Shown here in pieces: positions 26,446-40,500 of a stretch of 64,000 nt of DNA. The notes under the pieces are model-generated. The model had not been told where the DNA came from, did no database searches, and worked only from the letters and a program-made list of their open reading frames with translations. Each line of letters begins with the position of its first letter. Position 1 is the stretch's first letter. Source of the DNA: Triops longicaudatus (taxonomy: Eukaryota > Arthropoda > Branchiopoda > Notostraca > Triopsidae); assembly GCA_022885665.1 (NCBI GenBank), contig JAGQDJ010000115.1, positions 1 through 64,000 of the forward strand, given 5' to 3'. The translations under genes and the position numbers were made by a program.

Positions 26446-29329
26446 TTTTACGCTCTTAGAATCCCTTGGAAACACAATAAGCCACCGGGACATACGCACG
26501 GTTTCCTTCATGAGAAAGACTACCTTTTCTACTCCTTATGTTACTGAAACATACGGTAATATACGTTTAATTAGCTTGCGTTAAATCCGTCAAGAACCAT
26601 CTTCCCTCTGAAGAAGCATCAGGAATCGACAGAAACCGACGCGGGGCGTATATTAGAGTGATGGCTTTTTGGCTGGTTAACAAGGTTATGTTTGAATTAA
26701 ACACTCCGAAGCAATGTAAAAGGGAAAAAGGCTGATTAGGGGGCTTGGATGTTTGAAATTCGAGCTATCCGTGGCGCCCACCTTGTGGGAAACGTTATCC
26801 TCGGTGTACGTTACACCTTTTCTACACAAAACTGTTAGGAGTCACGGAGGTTACAGGCCTGTGAACTCGTAGCAGAGAAAACAAAACCCTACCACCACCA
26901 CCAGCCTTCCGATACATGACGTACTGAGTCAAGCCAAGCTTTTGGTAATATTATCCGTAGTTTAATGAGCCCCGCCATGCAATCGCACACGGGGCAGCAA
27001 CAACATGACGCGGATAACAACTTTCCCTTGAAAACGCTCGACAGCTTGTTATGGCAGGTGAATCATGTTTTCTTAACAGAACATTTTGCTTTCATGTTAC
27101 CAATGGCTTGCACTTGCGCCGGCAACAAACAGGTAAAAATGTTCAAGTGATTGTTGTTTCTTTGGCGCTTCGCCACCAAATGGCTTTTGGAATAGCACAT
27201 ATTTGAAAGGTAATACCCGCATACTGGCAAAAGCTTGTAGCATCCCATAGAGGTATTATTAATGTTCATCCTTTCCATTCCTTACGCGGAGTTAGAAGTT
27301 CATCTTTAGAGCGGCGCACAAGATGCTACGAAAGACCGAGTCAAAATGAAGAAAAAAAAAAAATGCATGACACTGGAGCGCCCATAACTCTTAGGTTCCA
27401 ATCCCCCGCTGCGATTTCTGGCAACCTTACATACCTCTTTGTGGCCCATATAGTTTCCCATTCCCAAGTGCCTCACTCATAATAGTCACGGAGTTATGTG
27501 AGCTGGGCTGCCTCATCTTTTATTATGCCCATTATGAAGTTACACCTTGGCAGGCTTTATCCCCTTTGCCCAAAGTTTGCGGCCATCTTTCTTTTTTTTT
27601 TTTTTATCTTGTCTCTGTAGCCCAAAGTATCACCGCAATAAGAAACTGTCGATGACTTCATTCCCAGGACATTAAAAGAAAGAAGGTTGCCATTACTTTG
27701 GTCTCGTCGATAAAACTGTCCCCCAGCCTAATTTAATTATCTTGTAGCTCATTCCTACATGCTAACATAGTTGACAGAATAGGCCTTCCACTTCCACATG
27801 CACCCCTAACTTCTTACTGGGAAGTACCGTCGCATGTTGGAATCTTAATTTGAGTCATAAGTTGAGCGAGAAACGATGTAACCGCACAAGCCGAGAAATT
27901 TGCTTGTGTAGAATGTTTGCTTATACATAAACCGCTTATAATTATGTGATTCATTAACAAATTTACAGCAGAATAGTAAACAAAGCAAACGTAGATACTT
28001 TCAGAGGCGATGCAAAAGAACGTAATTCCCCCAATTATTGCACGCGAGCCATCGTAACCGCGTATAGCCGAGGGTTTACGCATTAAACCCGCGGGAATTG
28101 AGTAGCGCAAAGCGAGATCGTACTTCATACAACTTTAACTTTTTAATTTGTTTTACTACCTTACATTTAGTGTTGTTTAATGTACTTTGCTTCATTATCT
28201 TTAATTTCTTACAATCTTAAATGTACTTTATCGTCACTTCACTTCAGGTCCTATCAATCGTTTATGTTTTATACTCGAAGCTTGCGAGTACAAATAATGC
28301 ACTGTGGTTGGTTGGATTGTTTTGCGCCTACGGAATGTTTGTTGATATATAAAACACGTTTTAATTTAGTAGATATCGTTAAAAAATATTACATGAGTAA
28401 TATAGTAGCATAATGCAAAAAAAAACTGTTTACAACGAACTGTTGGTTTATGTGGAGAAGCTATAAGCTCTCGAGTTATATAAATTTACAAAAAAGTCTA
28501 CTGTAAAGAATGATCGATTATTCAGAACAGTTTCTGTGTTTTCCCTATGCTCTTTTATAATGCGATTTACTGTATAAGAAGCATTCGAAGTGCTTCTGGA
28601 GGCTACGCTAGAGCGTAATTTTCCTTTTATGTTTAACAAGTGCCTGAGAAACCCGCGTATAATTTAGGGCTAATGCCGCTCGTAAGCAAACACTGGAAGC
28701 AAAACCGCACAAGTCGAGGGCAATTTGCATGGAAGTAGACTGCTGTATTTTCTTGAACTTGGTTTTTACGTAGTATTAATTGTTATTCTGCCAAATGCAT
28801 TATCCTAGTTATATTCGAAGTTTATCTATGAAAATAATGTATTGAAGTACGACTGTGTTGTGCATTACGAGACGTGAGTAACTGTCGTTGGGCGGAGAAG
28901 AAAAGTTCTCCTGTCTTCCTCCAAACGCACTGAAAAGAAGCTCCCGCGATCAGTGCTTCGTAAATCACCTAGGAGAGAGCGAACTGCCCGGGATAGCTCG
29001 TTCTCGACACCTTTGGAGCTCTCCGGGCTTGTATAGTCGCGCGCCGATATTTATGAACCTCGCTTGAACACTGTGGCTACGGCTCTTTCGGAAGAACCTG
29101 GTGTGGTTAGAGAAGAAAGCATAAAGCTGAAGAGGTTTATATTACCTCAGCATTCCGAATACAGGCAGGAGAGACTTGTTTCTGCTTGTCCAACCCAAAC
29201 GAGACATCCTATTCATAAAAAACGTCTCCGGCCCTCGTGTGGAGTTACAGGAAGATCAACGACTTGCGTACACCTAAGGAGATAACTCGAATATTTAGAA
29301 TACAAACCACCAGAAATGGTAACAGAAGC

Positions 29330-29385
29330 GTGTAGGTCTATGTTCAAGACACAATATCTTTACTACGTCCCATACAGACCTACAC
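29330..29385. repeat. Short inverted repeat (hairpin, 10-14 bp stem)
   Basis: GTGTAGGTCT at 29330-29339 is followed by its perfect complement AGACCTACAC at 29376-29385. A few more pairs are possible next to the loop (ATGT with ATAC, one mismatch). The loop is ~30 bases. The stem is shorter than a typical microRNA precursor. Confidence 0.5.
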
Positions 29386-29574
29386 TCCCAAATTACTTAT
29401 GAAAAAAAAAAACATTACATATTGTTGTTTATAAGCTTTTCTCTTGTCACACAAAAGACCAGATTTGTGGTTGTGAAGAGTACTCAACGCACACATTAAA
29501 TCGGTTTAGCTTGTTTACATTTGTCCGCTGTTTCAAAGCTCGACATAAAACAACCCAATGATCCTGTATCGCAC

Positions 29575-29700
29575 CCATACGACAGCGAGCAACAATGAAA
29601 GTTCCCGTTGCGGGAGCCTGGCTGTGTGGCATGGTTTACCCGCAAAATGTTGGCGTGACACACTGATTACACAAGTGCCGTCGTGTTAAAAAGGTCCGTC
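29575..29700 (+). repeat. Dispersed repeat copy (relative at 50.99-51.16 kb)
   Basis: GAGCAACAATGAAAGTTCC..GGAGCCTGGC and, further on, CAAGTGCCGTCGTGTTA..GTCCGTCTG..TAGA match GAGTAACAATGAAAATTCC..AGGCTCTGGC and CAAGTGCCGTGGTGTTA..GCCGTCTG..TAGA at 51020-51150 in the same order and spacing. Both also lie beside short minus-strand frames of no recognisable origin. Family unknown. Confidence 0.55.
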
Positions 29701-31524
29701 TGGTGCAATAGATTTTCTTTTCATTTAAGTACTGCACACTTATTATGGGCAGGCATTAAACTGTGAGAGAAGCAAATGAATTGGGAGTGTCACTGTTCGT
29801 CTAGCGCTCTTTAGTATGCAAACTGACGCAATTGCGAAACAGACAGAAGAAGTAGGAGAACTGTTATGAATGGGCCGGAATGTACTCTAGACGAGTTTCT
29901 CTGTTCATTCAGCTTGTGTGGATGCAGCGTGTTAAGCACCTTGGCAAGAAGCTGAGTGCAATATTAAGATTTGTAAGCCAGAACAATGCTGTGGGTTAGG
30001 TGTGTAAAAATGAATCGATTGTTTAGCTCCTAAACGACGCGGGACGGAATTGGAAAACGTCGTAAAAGGGAAAACGACGTTTAAACGAATGTCAGTAGCC
30101 CTCAACATAATAACCAGCCGAACTATGTTCTTGTTGATGTACCCGGGGCAAAAGCAAAGAGCTCGGATGGCGCACCCTAGCTTGTGACGCCATACAAAAT
30201 GGCCGCCAGTGTAACTTGATAGTACTCAGGCTGTGGGTGCAAAATTCAAGCAAAAAGAAAGCACCAATGCAGGGGATGATGGCGTGTGGGAATAAAACGT
30301 CCCTTCCACACACAACATCACATGTTGGATTTATATTAGCTTTCTGACACGTTAACATTCCGTTAATTACTTTCAATAGTTTCCTGCTTATGGTTTTGAA
30401 CAACGGTTATTGCACACTTCACGATAAAGTCGAACGAAACAAATCTGGTGGATACGTATGTGGCTTTACCATAATCTTCGCACGTTAAGACTCCCGAAGA
30501 TAAACCTCCATAACTATCGATGATTCCGTTATAATTACTTGTTCATTTTTTAATGGATACAGTCTAGGCTTTTGCCCATTGCTCGTGTTCCTCAGAAGTG
30601 ACTTAAGAGTACTATTAGAGAACTGTAAAAAAATGAAATATTTTCCGTGAGAATTGTATTAAAATGGCAAGGGGAATCGCTGAAGGACGTTTGTAACAGT
30701 GCCTAGCGTTATGCGGTATGTTTGGGGCTCACCGCACTTAATTAGCGGGAAGTATGTGTGAATTGCTCGCAATTTCGTGTCAGGGGCGTTTGGTCTCGTC
30801 AGAGCGCACAAGAGCCTTGTCTGTTGATTAGGTGGTACAGGAGTGACGGATTAGCTCAGGTTGGCAGTGCGAGTTTTTCCATGGGCTTCTGTTTAGAGTT
30901 GATGTGAAGAGGCATGCCTTAGCTTGCCGGGAACCGCGTGGTTAGCCATCCATCAGGCTCGGATAACGACGGGCCAGAGTGAATGACGGCTCCCGTCACC
31001 TGAGCAGCCCCTTGGCTTTCGCTTTTCTACACAGAACCCTCCTTCTCCCTGTCATCTCAAGGGATTTCTCTCACCCAAGATGTAACCCATGCTTGCTCAA
31101 GCCCTTTTTCTCACTGGCGTCTTTTCTCGACACTGAAGCGATTTTTCCCAATCTAAGTTCCTCTTTGCCTTTAACCCGTAGACAGTGCACGTTTTTCTAC
31201 CGTATACAAGGCCGTGTACGACAAATTCCCCTGGGGGCCTTTCTCCAGGGACCCAAATTATTATTATTCTTTTACCATGTGGTTGATAGCGCATTTGGCT
31301 CCAAGATCGGGCGAAGTCAAATGCCAGGGGGACAAGGAGGAAACCGTCAAGATCTTGTTTGGATAAAAGCATACAGAGGGGTCGTCTTGGATGCTGCATT
31401 AGGGTCGCGGGTCCTCATGACCCAAGATCGGGTTTCACGTATTCAGTGGCCAATTGTCATGCCATTTGTAGCTGTCCCTCTTATACCACTCTGGGATTTC
31501 TGGCATACGAGTGCTTAGCAAGTA

Positions 31525-32342
31525 CAGTCGCACCCCGTTTAACGAACGCATTGTATAGCTTGTACAACGAACTCCGCCTCCTACAACGAACCGCTTAACT
31601 GACTAAGATATGTTAGAAATTGGTGGCTTCGTTTCCTAGTTTATAAACATGTATTTACAGAGGAGAACTCGGCTTCCCAACGCCAATCAGTTGCTGAGAA
31701 ATAGCCTGCTCGCGTATATCTGTTCGATTATCTATTTTTTTATTTATTAATTAAAATTTGTATCTTTATGGCACCACAAAATTCTGGTAATAAGGAGAAC
31801 AGAAAGAAATTTCTTGTGACGAGACGGATGAGCACACTGATTCCCCTATACCTATCGCAGCCGTAAACGAACTAATTACAAAATGGGAAGCAATTCGAAC
31901 CGAAGCAAAAATGTGACATCCAAATCAAGTTGAAACAGATGCTCAGAGATATTCAACGACGATATCTTGCACTTCTCCAGAACCGTGTTCAAGAAGACAC
32001 AAAAGCAAACCACATTGGACGGGTTCTTCCAATAAGTCTCGGTCATGAAAACCAAGGCCGATATATAAGAGGCCAAAGATCGAAGATCTATGTAACCTAG
32101 AGTGGTCTCCAGAGCTACTGATTGAGTAAAACTGATTAACACATGCTTGACATATATTTTTTTTTACAATCAGTATATTTTTAGATTTTTATTTGTCGAT
32201 TTTTTAAATGAACTTTTTCCGGTTTCAGTCCAGGATCGGGAACGGATTAAAATGATTTCCATTGAATCTTATGGGAAATAGCGTTGCTTATAAACGAATG
32301 CCACCCAGGAACGGATTTAGTTCGTTAAACGGGGTACCACTG
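31525..32342 (+). mobile_element. Tigger/pogo-like non-autonomous element, copy 2
   Basis: The termini are CAGTCGCACCCCGTTTAACG and the inverted form at 32324-32342, flanked on both sides by TA (31523-31524 and 32343-32344), the target duplication of Tc1/mariner and pogo elements. The interior matches copy 1, including the start-like ATGGCACCACAA and the region equivalent to FNDNILHFSRT. That region is broken here by frameshifts and a stop. It has no coding capacity. Confidence 0.9.
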
Positions 32343-32344
32343 TA

Positions 32345-34594
32345 CGTCTACACGGGGTATCTCAGTATTTTTCTCTCTTGGTTTTTTTTTAATTAAAAAC
32401 TGAGATTGAAACTCACACAGTTATATGATTATCTAATCTACAGCAAAAATACACTTGACCAACACAAAAACAAGAAGCGGGCAAGCTATAATGCTATTCT
32501 TGTCGGTAAGGAGCTAACCCGTAACATTCTTGTGGTTCGACTATATGCAAATGAGTCAGTGTCCGTATCGACAAGCGTGTTTGCGCCTGTTACCTCAGCC
32601 AATCCATTAGTCACTGTTAATTGACTGGCACTCTCTTGACTGTAGGTTTCCAAGGTTCGTGTTTTTGTAGCCTGTGACCAGGATTTTAAGAGAACTTATC
32701 CCGCAATTTGGTCAGCTCTGCCTTGCCACGCCTTAAGTGCTAAGATTGACCGTCGCATGTGTAACCCTCTCATCCAGTTTTTACGTATGTTCTTTTTCCC
32801 TCTCTTTCTTCCCCGGAAGACAAAACAGGACATGGTGATCTGGTTCCTATCTCCTCTAGGAGTATAAAATTTAAGGAGTTCTGACATTTTCGCCGTATTG
32901 TTTTGAGCTAATGAGATAGTTTGCCTTTCTCTCTTTTTTCCTGAGATTTTTTAGATCTTTGGATATAATAACTTGTTAGAAGAAAAGATTTTGGTTGTAC
33001 GGTCTAGATCTGTCGTCAAGGCTACCATCTTTGACGAAAAGGCCATCAGTTCCCTGCAACTACGGCAAAGACTCGGGTGAACTGAAACATTGAAACATTA
33101 GACGGGTTGTTTGAGATGAACTGACTCGGTGTATGTATATATCTCCGTACTATATACACCATCCCTTCGGAAAATCTTCTGATATGGCAACGGATCAAAG
33201 CGATCAAATTACTTTTACGGTTGGCATCGGAGTAATGATCTCGCTCTCTATCGTCTTTCTGAACGCGATAACGAACAGCATAAACTTTTCCCTCTCGGCT
33301 TCTTTAACTTTCATTCTAGCGCGATTTATTAGGGGTTTCCGAGCCGCTTGTACCTTTGCGCTGGAATTGCGATGCTCTGGTGTCATAAAAAGTAAACGGT
33401 CGTTTTTGAGCCAAGGAGGCTTTTTGACACCGTTTTAACCCCCCTAAGATGAATAATTCAGCGCGACTGTTGAACGAGCCATCCATTGACAACTCGGAAG
33501 AGAGTTGGCAACTCGTTTGTCTTGGAGGGTCATGTGTTCCCGACGACATGCTGACTGCTCGTGGGGACCATCATCTTCCTCTGTGTTGTCTGTGGGCTTT
33601 GAACGTTTCGGGGCTGTTGGGATGTTCATGCTCGGAAGCGAGACAGAAACAGCGCGGAGAGCGAGGGAGAAAAAACGACACTTCTCGCGCTTGTCTAGCG
33701 ATGCATAGCGAGCGGAACTTGACGTGCTCCGCGGGAGTCGTTCGGGAGTACCACTTGACTCACACATGAGTGGGGGGTCTGGGACCACCTACTTCCTGCA
33801 TCACCTCACTCACGATGTTCCCATGGCAACCTTTGGTAAGTACCGCCAGCTGCAAGAACTATTGGTTACGAGGCAACTCCACTCGGCCAATATACACAAG
33901 CTTCCCGCCGTCATTGAGGCACAGGGTTCTCCCCCTTGTGTGTGCTTCTAGCGCGAGACTCCGGGCTATCTTGACCCAGGCCCCTCGGTTCTCTGGCTCC
34001 TACCCGTCCAGCACCCAGAGCTAACAGGCTAACCGTAGCACGAACAGCTAACGCAGTCTCAGTACCAAGAAGGCTCGAACACACTTCAGTCACGCTGCCC
34101 AGTTGCCTCCTTGTTTTGACGGGTTTTCTCTCGGGCTCTCTACCTACATCTCGGCTTCCACTCTGATGCGTGTGTGTACATTGGAGGACGAGCTCCGCTT
34201 TCGCGTTCACTGTTCTGATCCATCTCAAGTGTCACGAGATCTTTTAATACCTTTGGAGCCATTTGAAGCCCTGGAATCAGTTTGCTGCAAGAAATCGCGC
34301 GTGGTGAAAATTCGTCTCGAAATGGAAGAAGCACTGTGATATGATATAGGTATTTCTCGAAACATCTCCTGTTGGAAGGAACATCTTGGAATTCTTGACA
34401 AGGATTTGGAATCTTAGTTGCAAGTGTTTGTGAATAAAAAGCAGAAAATCGTGAAGCTCGGGATACGCTTCAAATCATTACCCGTTTGGGATTTTTACTG
34501 TTGAAGTGGATAGGTTTTATTTTATGGTGCAGTGTAATTTGTCTTGAAACTGGCGTCGTATTTTGAACCTTGCTATTCCGACGCTGCGGCTTCG
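32345..34594 (+). promoter_or_regulatory. Upstream region and probable leader of SIX1/2
   Basis: From about 33.2 kb the sequence becomes GC-rich and contains many CpGs, with overlapping open frames on both strands but no protein motif. It ends directly at the SIX1/2 coding exon. This is the expected place for the promoter and 5' untranslated exon. The reading frame of the coding exon is closed by TAA at 34535-34537. A TGCAG ending at 34532 could be a splice acceptor for a leader intron. No transcription start can be fixed. Confidence 0.45.
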
Positions 34595-37500
34595 ATGCTG
34601 ATGGCTGGTTCGATGGCGGACTTGCCTCCGCACATGACCAGCCTCGGCGTCGGCAGCGTCGGAGGAATGTTCGGTTCCATGGTCAGCACGGCGAGCATGA
34701 ACGCCGGGATGATGGCAGTCGCTACCTCGTCGGCTCAGAGCAGTCAGAGTCATTCCACCAGTCCGATGCTGCCGTCCTTCGGCTTCACGCAGGAACAAGT
34801 GGCTTGCGTGTGCGAAGTCCTGCAGCAGAGCGGCAACATCGAACGTTTAGGGCGCTTTTTGTGGTCTTTACCGGCCTGCGAACAATTGCACAAGAACGAA
34901 AGTGTGCTGAAAGCCAAAGCCGTGGTCTCGTTCCATCGCGGTAATTTCAAAGAGTTGTACAAAATTCTTGAAAGTCATCAGTTCTCACCGCACAATCACC
35001 CGAAACTGCAAGCCTTGTGGCTGAAAGCCCATTACGTGGAAGCCGAAAAACTCCGTGGCCGGCCTTTGGGGGCGGTAGGCAAGTACCGCGTTCGACGGAA
35101 ATTTCCGTTGCCGCGCACGATCTGGGACGGCGAGGAAACCAGCTATTGCTTCAAGGAGAAATCCCGCTCGGTGTTACGCGAATGGTATACGCACAATCCG
35201 TACCCGTCGCCACGTGAGAAGCGGGAATTAGCCGAAGCCACAGGTCTAACAACGACCCAGGTGTCCAATTGGTTCAAAAACCGTCGTCAAAGGGACCGGG
35301 CAGCTGAACATAAAGACAGGTAACACACACGTATATTTAATACTCCACTAGAACACGGCTCCTACAGAGACAATACCTTCATTAGACACGTTTCTTGTTT
35401 CTCTTCCTTCTTTAACCTTTTTTTTTTTAAATAAAAGAAAAATTCTGATACTGTATATCCCAAAGCAACGCTACATAATCTCTTTTTTCATGACTTACAG
35501 CGATATTAACTTTCACGTAGCCCATAGGGTGTTGCGCTTTATTTCTGTTCGTACTGTTAGACTTCTCTATTGAAACTCTCAAGTACTTTATTAAGAGGCC
35601 CCCGCAACGCACAAAAAGAATAAGCAAACGTCCTTTTTCTTACTCTGCAGCACTTCTTTGAGCATCCTGTGCCCAAATTGATATTAAGTGAACGAACAAA
35701 AAAATGCTAGTGGAGCAGACTAAATTGACGTCTCTTTTTTTTTTTTCCTTGGGACTATCTTGAGTGGAACGCTAGACATTTCTGACACGGGCGTGAACGC
35801 TGCTCCATTTACACGGTTATCTAAAGAGGTGCGGGGCGAAAAGGCAAATGCGCCGTTGTTTTACTATTGGGCGCCTTGCCCGGTTAGCGTAACAGACCTT
35901 TAAAAAGTTTGCGCTGGGCTAAAAGTCCTCTGGAAAAAGTTAAATTTAGAATGCCATATACAGGTCATAGGGGAAAAGCATGCGAGATGGGTTTCCTGAA
36001 GTGAGAGAAGTGCAAACGTATAAAAGACATACTGGTTTGTTGCCCACCCATCGCCACCAAAGTACCCCGAGTTCCACCTTCTTGATTGGTCTGCAAATCG
36101 CGAAATAAAGCTTAAAATAAAAAAGCGAGTAAGAGGACTTTCTTGAGTTATAAGTGGAAGCTGTTGAAGAAGTTGCCAACTTAGACAACACCGCTCTTAA
36201 AAGTTTAAATGCGTCCCAGTGTTTCAAGGGAAAGAGTTATTTTTGGGCGTTCACAAATGAGAGTAAAAAGGGGGGTAAGGTTTTTGGGATGCCGAAGCAA
36301 TGACAAAGGAAAAAGCGCATGCTGGAAGTCTTGGTTCGAATGTGCAGCAGCAGCTAAAAGTTCTAGGCTTTCAAGTCTGTCAACAAGAGCGACGCTGGTC
36401 AAATATTGCCTCAGACTCGAAGATGGACAGAAGACATGGCCCCCGCGCCCGCGAAAGCGAACTTGCCCAAACGGAGACGAACTCATTTTCTGAGAAAAAC
36501 CGGCGTTGTGGGCATTCTTGCTGCTCCTTGCTTCTGCCTCTGCTGCTTGCTACGAAAAGCTAGTTGTTTTCCAAGCAAATATACCGCCAACGAGTTGGGA
36601 TTGGGAGCCGCTGGAAGAATATGGCTGCAGCAATTATGGATAGGGGAGAGCCAGCAAGCATACGGAGGAGGCTAAATTGCTTACATTATCTTTTAAACGC
36701 TGATGGCGGTCCACCCCAGATTGCGTCGCTTTTGAATCATTACAGCTTGTGTGAGCCGTGTCTTTATTACAAGAAAAGCTTGATTTTCTGAAGCCTTTTT
36801 CTTTTTTGTTCTGGGTGGAAAAGTCCCCGTAGTCTGTAGGAGGTCTCGCAGTGAAGTGGCTCAGCAGGAACTGCTTGCGGTAGGTTAATCAGGCCGACAC
36901 ATTTGGCTATAGCAAAGAGACCATTATTATAATGCGTACGTACAGTTCCACCAGCAACAAATGGGGCCGGCTTAGGGGGCACCGAGAACCGTAGTAAGGC
37001 TCTTCAGAGTTCTTGAATGGAGTTTCGCTCCCGCTTGTTTGGAAAGCAAACCGGAGTTGGTGTGTTCGGTGTCGGGACAGAAACAAGGGAATTTTCTCGT
37101 CTTTTTAACGTCCATGCAGTAAACAGTGGACTTCTCTATTTGTCGCGTCCCACTTTTTTGCAGTCCTTTTTCTATTATTTCCCCACCGAAAACGAGCTTC
37201 TGGACAAGAAAGAAGCTGCTGAACAGGCTGTTTTCCGCTGCTAACCTAACACGCTTCTTGAGCTGACCTAACACTATTTGAGTTAACATGCTCGAGATTG
37301 ACATTAACTGAATAGTGAAACTTGGAATCGACTTTGTTGGCCTGCAGATAGTATATCATTCAATACCAATCGGCTATATAATTATCTTGCAAGAAAATAT
37401 GCCAAGGATGCGCTTTTGAAAGCGAAGAGAAGCGAAGCGAACGTGTGCAAAAGGGCATAATTAAGGAAAAAGGGCCATTTCTTATAGAACTGTTTGCAAG

Positions 37501-40500
37501 AAAGTCTTTTGCTCCCCGGTTTTCTCTGGGGTTTGAGCTCTACATTATGTATTTTAAATCCTTTTCCCTTATCTATCAAACTGTTCAAGATTTGTCTTTA
37601 ATTTCTTAGAACGGATCTAAAACTTAAAGTTCTGAGTAGTAATTGACTTACAAACACATAAAAAAGATTTATGTAGCATTACTGTGGGGTTATTGGCGGG
37701 ATTTAACTTAGCATTTATCGCTTTGTCAATCAACACGTTTGCACCATAAATATTTTATTACATTCGTTAACATTTCTTTCAGTTAAAATATTCGTGATAA
37801 GTAAAAAAAGACTCGTTTCATTGAGGCTTACATTTGGTTATGTCTGAAACCCCACAATTGTTCTTTTTTTCGACTTAACAGAAAACTTGCAAACAAAAAA
37901 TTAATTTGCAGCATATATCTACAGCTTGTACTTAAGAAATTCAATGTATTGAAGAAATAAAGCTTTGAAGTAACGCTTGTGTCATTGGTATTTTTTTTAA
38001 TTATACCGTACCTATCTCCTCCTCAACCCGAAACGTGTGTTAACCCGCTGTTGCTAGGTTTAGCACTGATTATATTCATTTAAATTACGATATTAGGCCA
38101 TTGGAAACCTACTTGAATTGAGAACAATTTCCATGCAAATTCGTGTCCCGATGGCAGTGGAAACACTGGAGCTAAGAGTCTTGTATCAAGAATAGCTTTG
38201 GCCGAACCCGCACGTAACGTGGTTGTAGCGTCAAGTGTCTCCTGTTATTGTTGTTGGCTTATAGGTTGATTATAGTACCAGCGCTTTTTCCTGTTGCTGT
38301 CCGTTTTTCTTCAGTCTTTTTTATCTTATCGTAGTGCAATTACGAGGAAGAAGTTTCTTGGCTGCGTACTTAGACAGGCCGGAAATGTACGTCAACAAGC
38401 ACTCGTCAGGTTGTGGATATTATTGAAACTAATTCCGTTAAAGATTAACTGCCCTGGAGAGAATCTGGAAACGGGAATACAAGCCAATGTGTCGATGAAT
38501 AATAAGCCGGAAAGTTATAGTTGAAATTAGGCCGAGTTAAAGAAAATTTTCAGATATATAGTCGGAAAAGAATCTTAAGGCTTCTCTTTCTCCCGGCTCG
38601 CCTGTGTTATTCGTTTGATAGCATCGCTGAGCAGATGTTTCCGCGCCTCTCCTTTTCCTTGCCAGCTTAACCAAGCAAACTGTCAACAAGGATCTGATTA
38701 ACAAAAATCCCCAACAACAAAATAAAATGGCGCTCTTTCTACGCACCATTGCCTATTAAAACAGAGAAATTAAAGGTGGCACAAAATCTGCTACACTTTC
38801 GTTTCAAGCTAAATGCAATCCGAAAAGAAAGGTTAACTCGGTATCAGGGAATGTTCAGTCCACTTTGGTTAAGTCTCCAGAAATGATATTCCTAGCTTCA
38901 CCTCTGACTCTTTTTAATGAACTTGAAGGCATTTTTGAGTGATGGGTACAGGGTCGGCTTGTGATGTCCATGTCCATAGGTCGTGCCCTTTTTCTTTCTC
39001 TTTTTTTACATCTTGGGGAGATTCAAGGCTGCAGTGGAAGGAAACTTGATCTTGGGGTCTTCCTGCTGCTCTTTGCGTCTGCTGCTGCCTCCAGCAGCTA
39101 AACCAACGGCGCCGGAGTCCAACGGGTCCCAAAACTCTCTAGCAACCCTCCCTTTTGGGGAAGAGCGTAAGGATGGCCCACAAATGGGCAGCCTATCGAA
39201 GGGTTTAATCAAGCCTTGGGTTATCGCGTTTGATTCCCTCCTTTGCGGATAAAAAGTGGGACCGAAAGGAAGGCTCGATAGGGGAGAAAATTAGAGGATT
39301 ATGAAACCAGAAATTGTTCAAGCCTACGTTGAAACTGCGAAAACTTGTTTACAGCACTTTTCGGTTCATGAGCCCGATTTTCTACAATTTTGTCGCAGAA
39401 CAAATGTTTAATAAGAAAACTGGTTTTCGAACTTGACTCAGACAAAGCACACTAATTTGAGTCAAAATTTTACGGGAGCGTAACGAACGAACCGATAGTT
39501 AGCAACAAGCTGAATTAAAATGTTCTCATCGCGCGTGCTACTCCCTAGCGCTGTGAGTATTCATTATTGGCAACAGGGAATATTCGTGCCGAGGGCCTAC
39601 GAACATTTACTGCTGGTAATCATCCGTGTTCGCTTGGCCACCTTAGACGCATTTTCGAGTTCAGTAACTAGAAAATCGCAACAAGCGTTGCTTGTGGACA
39701 AAAATCACTTGGGCTATAAATACACTTGCTTTATCCAATCTCGGCCTAACCTAACTACTCCTACTGTTCCTTTAACTTTTTAGTAATGTGCACGTATGAG
39801 TTAGGTAGGTTTGAGTAACGAAATTAGGTTACGCAAGATTAGGTTCAGTTTAGCTTAATTTTACTGAGGTGTAGGTTAGTTTACGTTCGGTAAGGTAGGG
39901 AGTTATAGTTAAGGTAAAAGGCCTTATAATTGCTAGGTTAGGTTGGTTTTAATTAATTTACGTTAGATTAAAGTTGGGTTACACTAGTCTTACTTGGATA
40001 TAAGTAAGTTTTAATTGATTTTGGTTCAGTCGGAAGGTACTGAGGAGGTTTATTCTGACAGAAAGTACTCTTAATACAGTTTACTCGAAAAGGGTTAATT
40101 ATAGCGATATTCCATTGCACCTGTTTTTAGTATGTCCAAAGAACATCAAAAAGCATACTTTGAGCACGAACGAGTTTAGCTTAATTAAGAACTTGTGATA
40201 AACTTACTTTAACCCCATGTGAGCTCAACTTTACCTATCTTGACGGGTGTAATTTAAGTTTTCCTTTAAATTTTGCCGTGGTCTTTATATGCACGCCGGG
40301 AAGGTTAAAAGAAGCTAAGCTAGACAAGATTTAGTTAGGTTACATTGAGTTTCAATTAGGTTAGGTTAGTGTTAGTTAGGTTAAGTTCTGTTTTAGCTGT
40401 TGAGTTTCAGATAAGTCAGTTTGAGCTAAATTAGAACATGTTTAGTATTAGTAAGGTTAGGTTTAGTTTTGGTTAGCTTGGGTTAAGTTCTAGTTAGTTT

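Larger units (their letters stand above)
26446..31524. other. Gene-free interval
   Basis: No recognisable coding sequence. It holds the hairpin at 29330-29385 and one copy of a dispersed repeat at 29575-29700. The stretch 30.98-31.52 kb is GC-richer and open in several frames (a 179-codon frame on plus), but contains no motif I recognise. Confidence 0.45.

Noticed and set aside
30185..30215. Kozak-like ATGGCCGCC at about 30199
   Set aside because: Frame closes after a few codons and no downstream exon could be linked.
30979..31518. 179-codon frame on plus with an overlapping 100-codon frame on minus
   Set aside because: GC-richer DNA with few stops; no domain, no splice context, composition unlike the real exons.
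33133..34339. Cluster of 60-114-codon frames on both strands upstream of SIX1/2
   Set aside because: Consistent with a CpG-rich promoter/leader region; none has a recognisable protein motif.
34570..34944. 124-codon frame overlapping SIX1/2 in another frame
   Set aside because: Out-of-frame shadow of the conserved SIX1/2 exon, no motif of its own.
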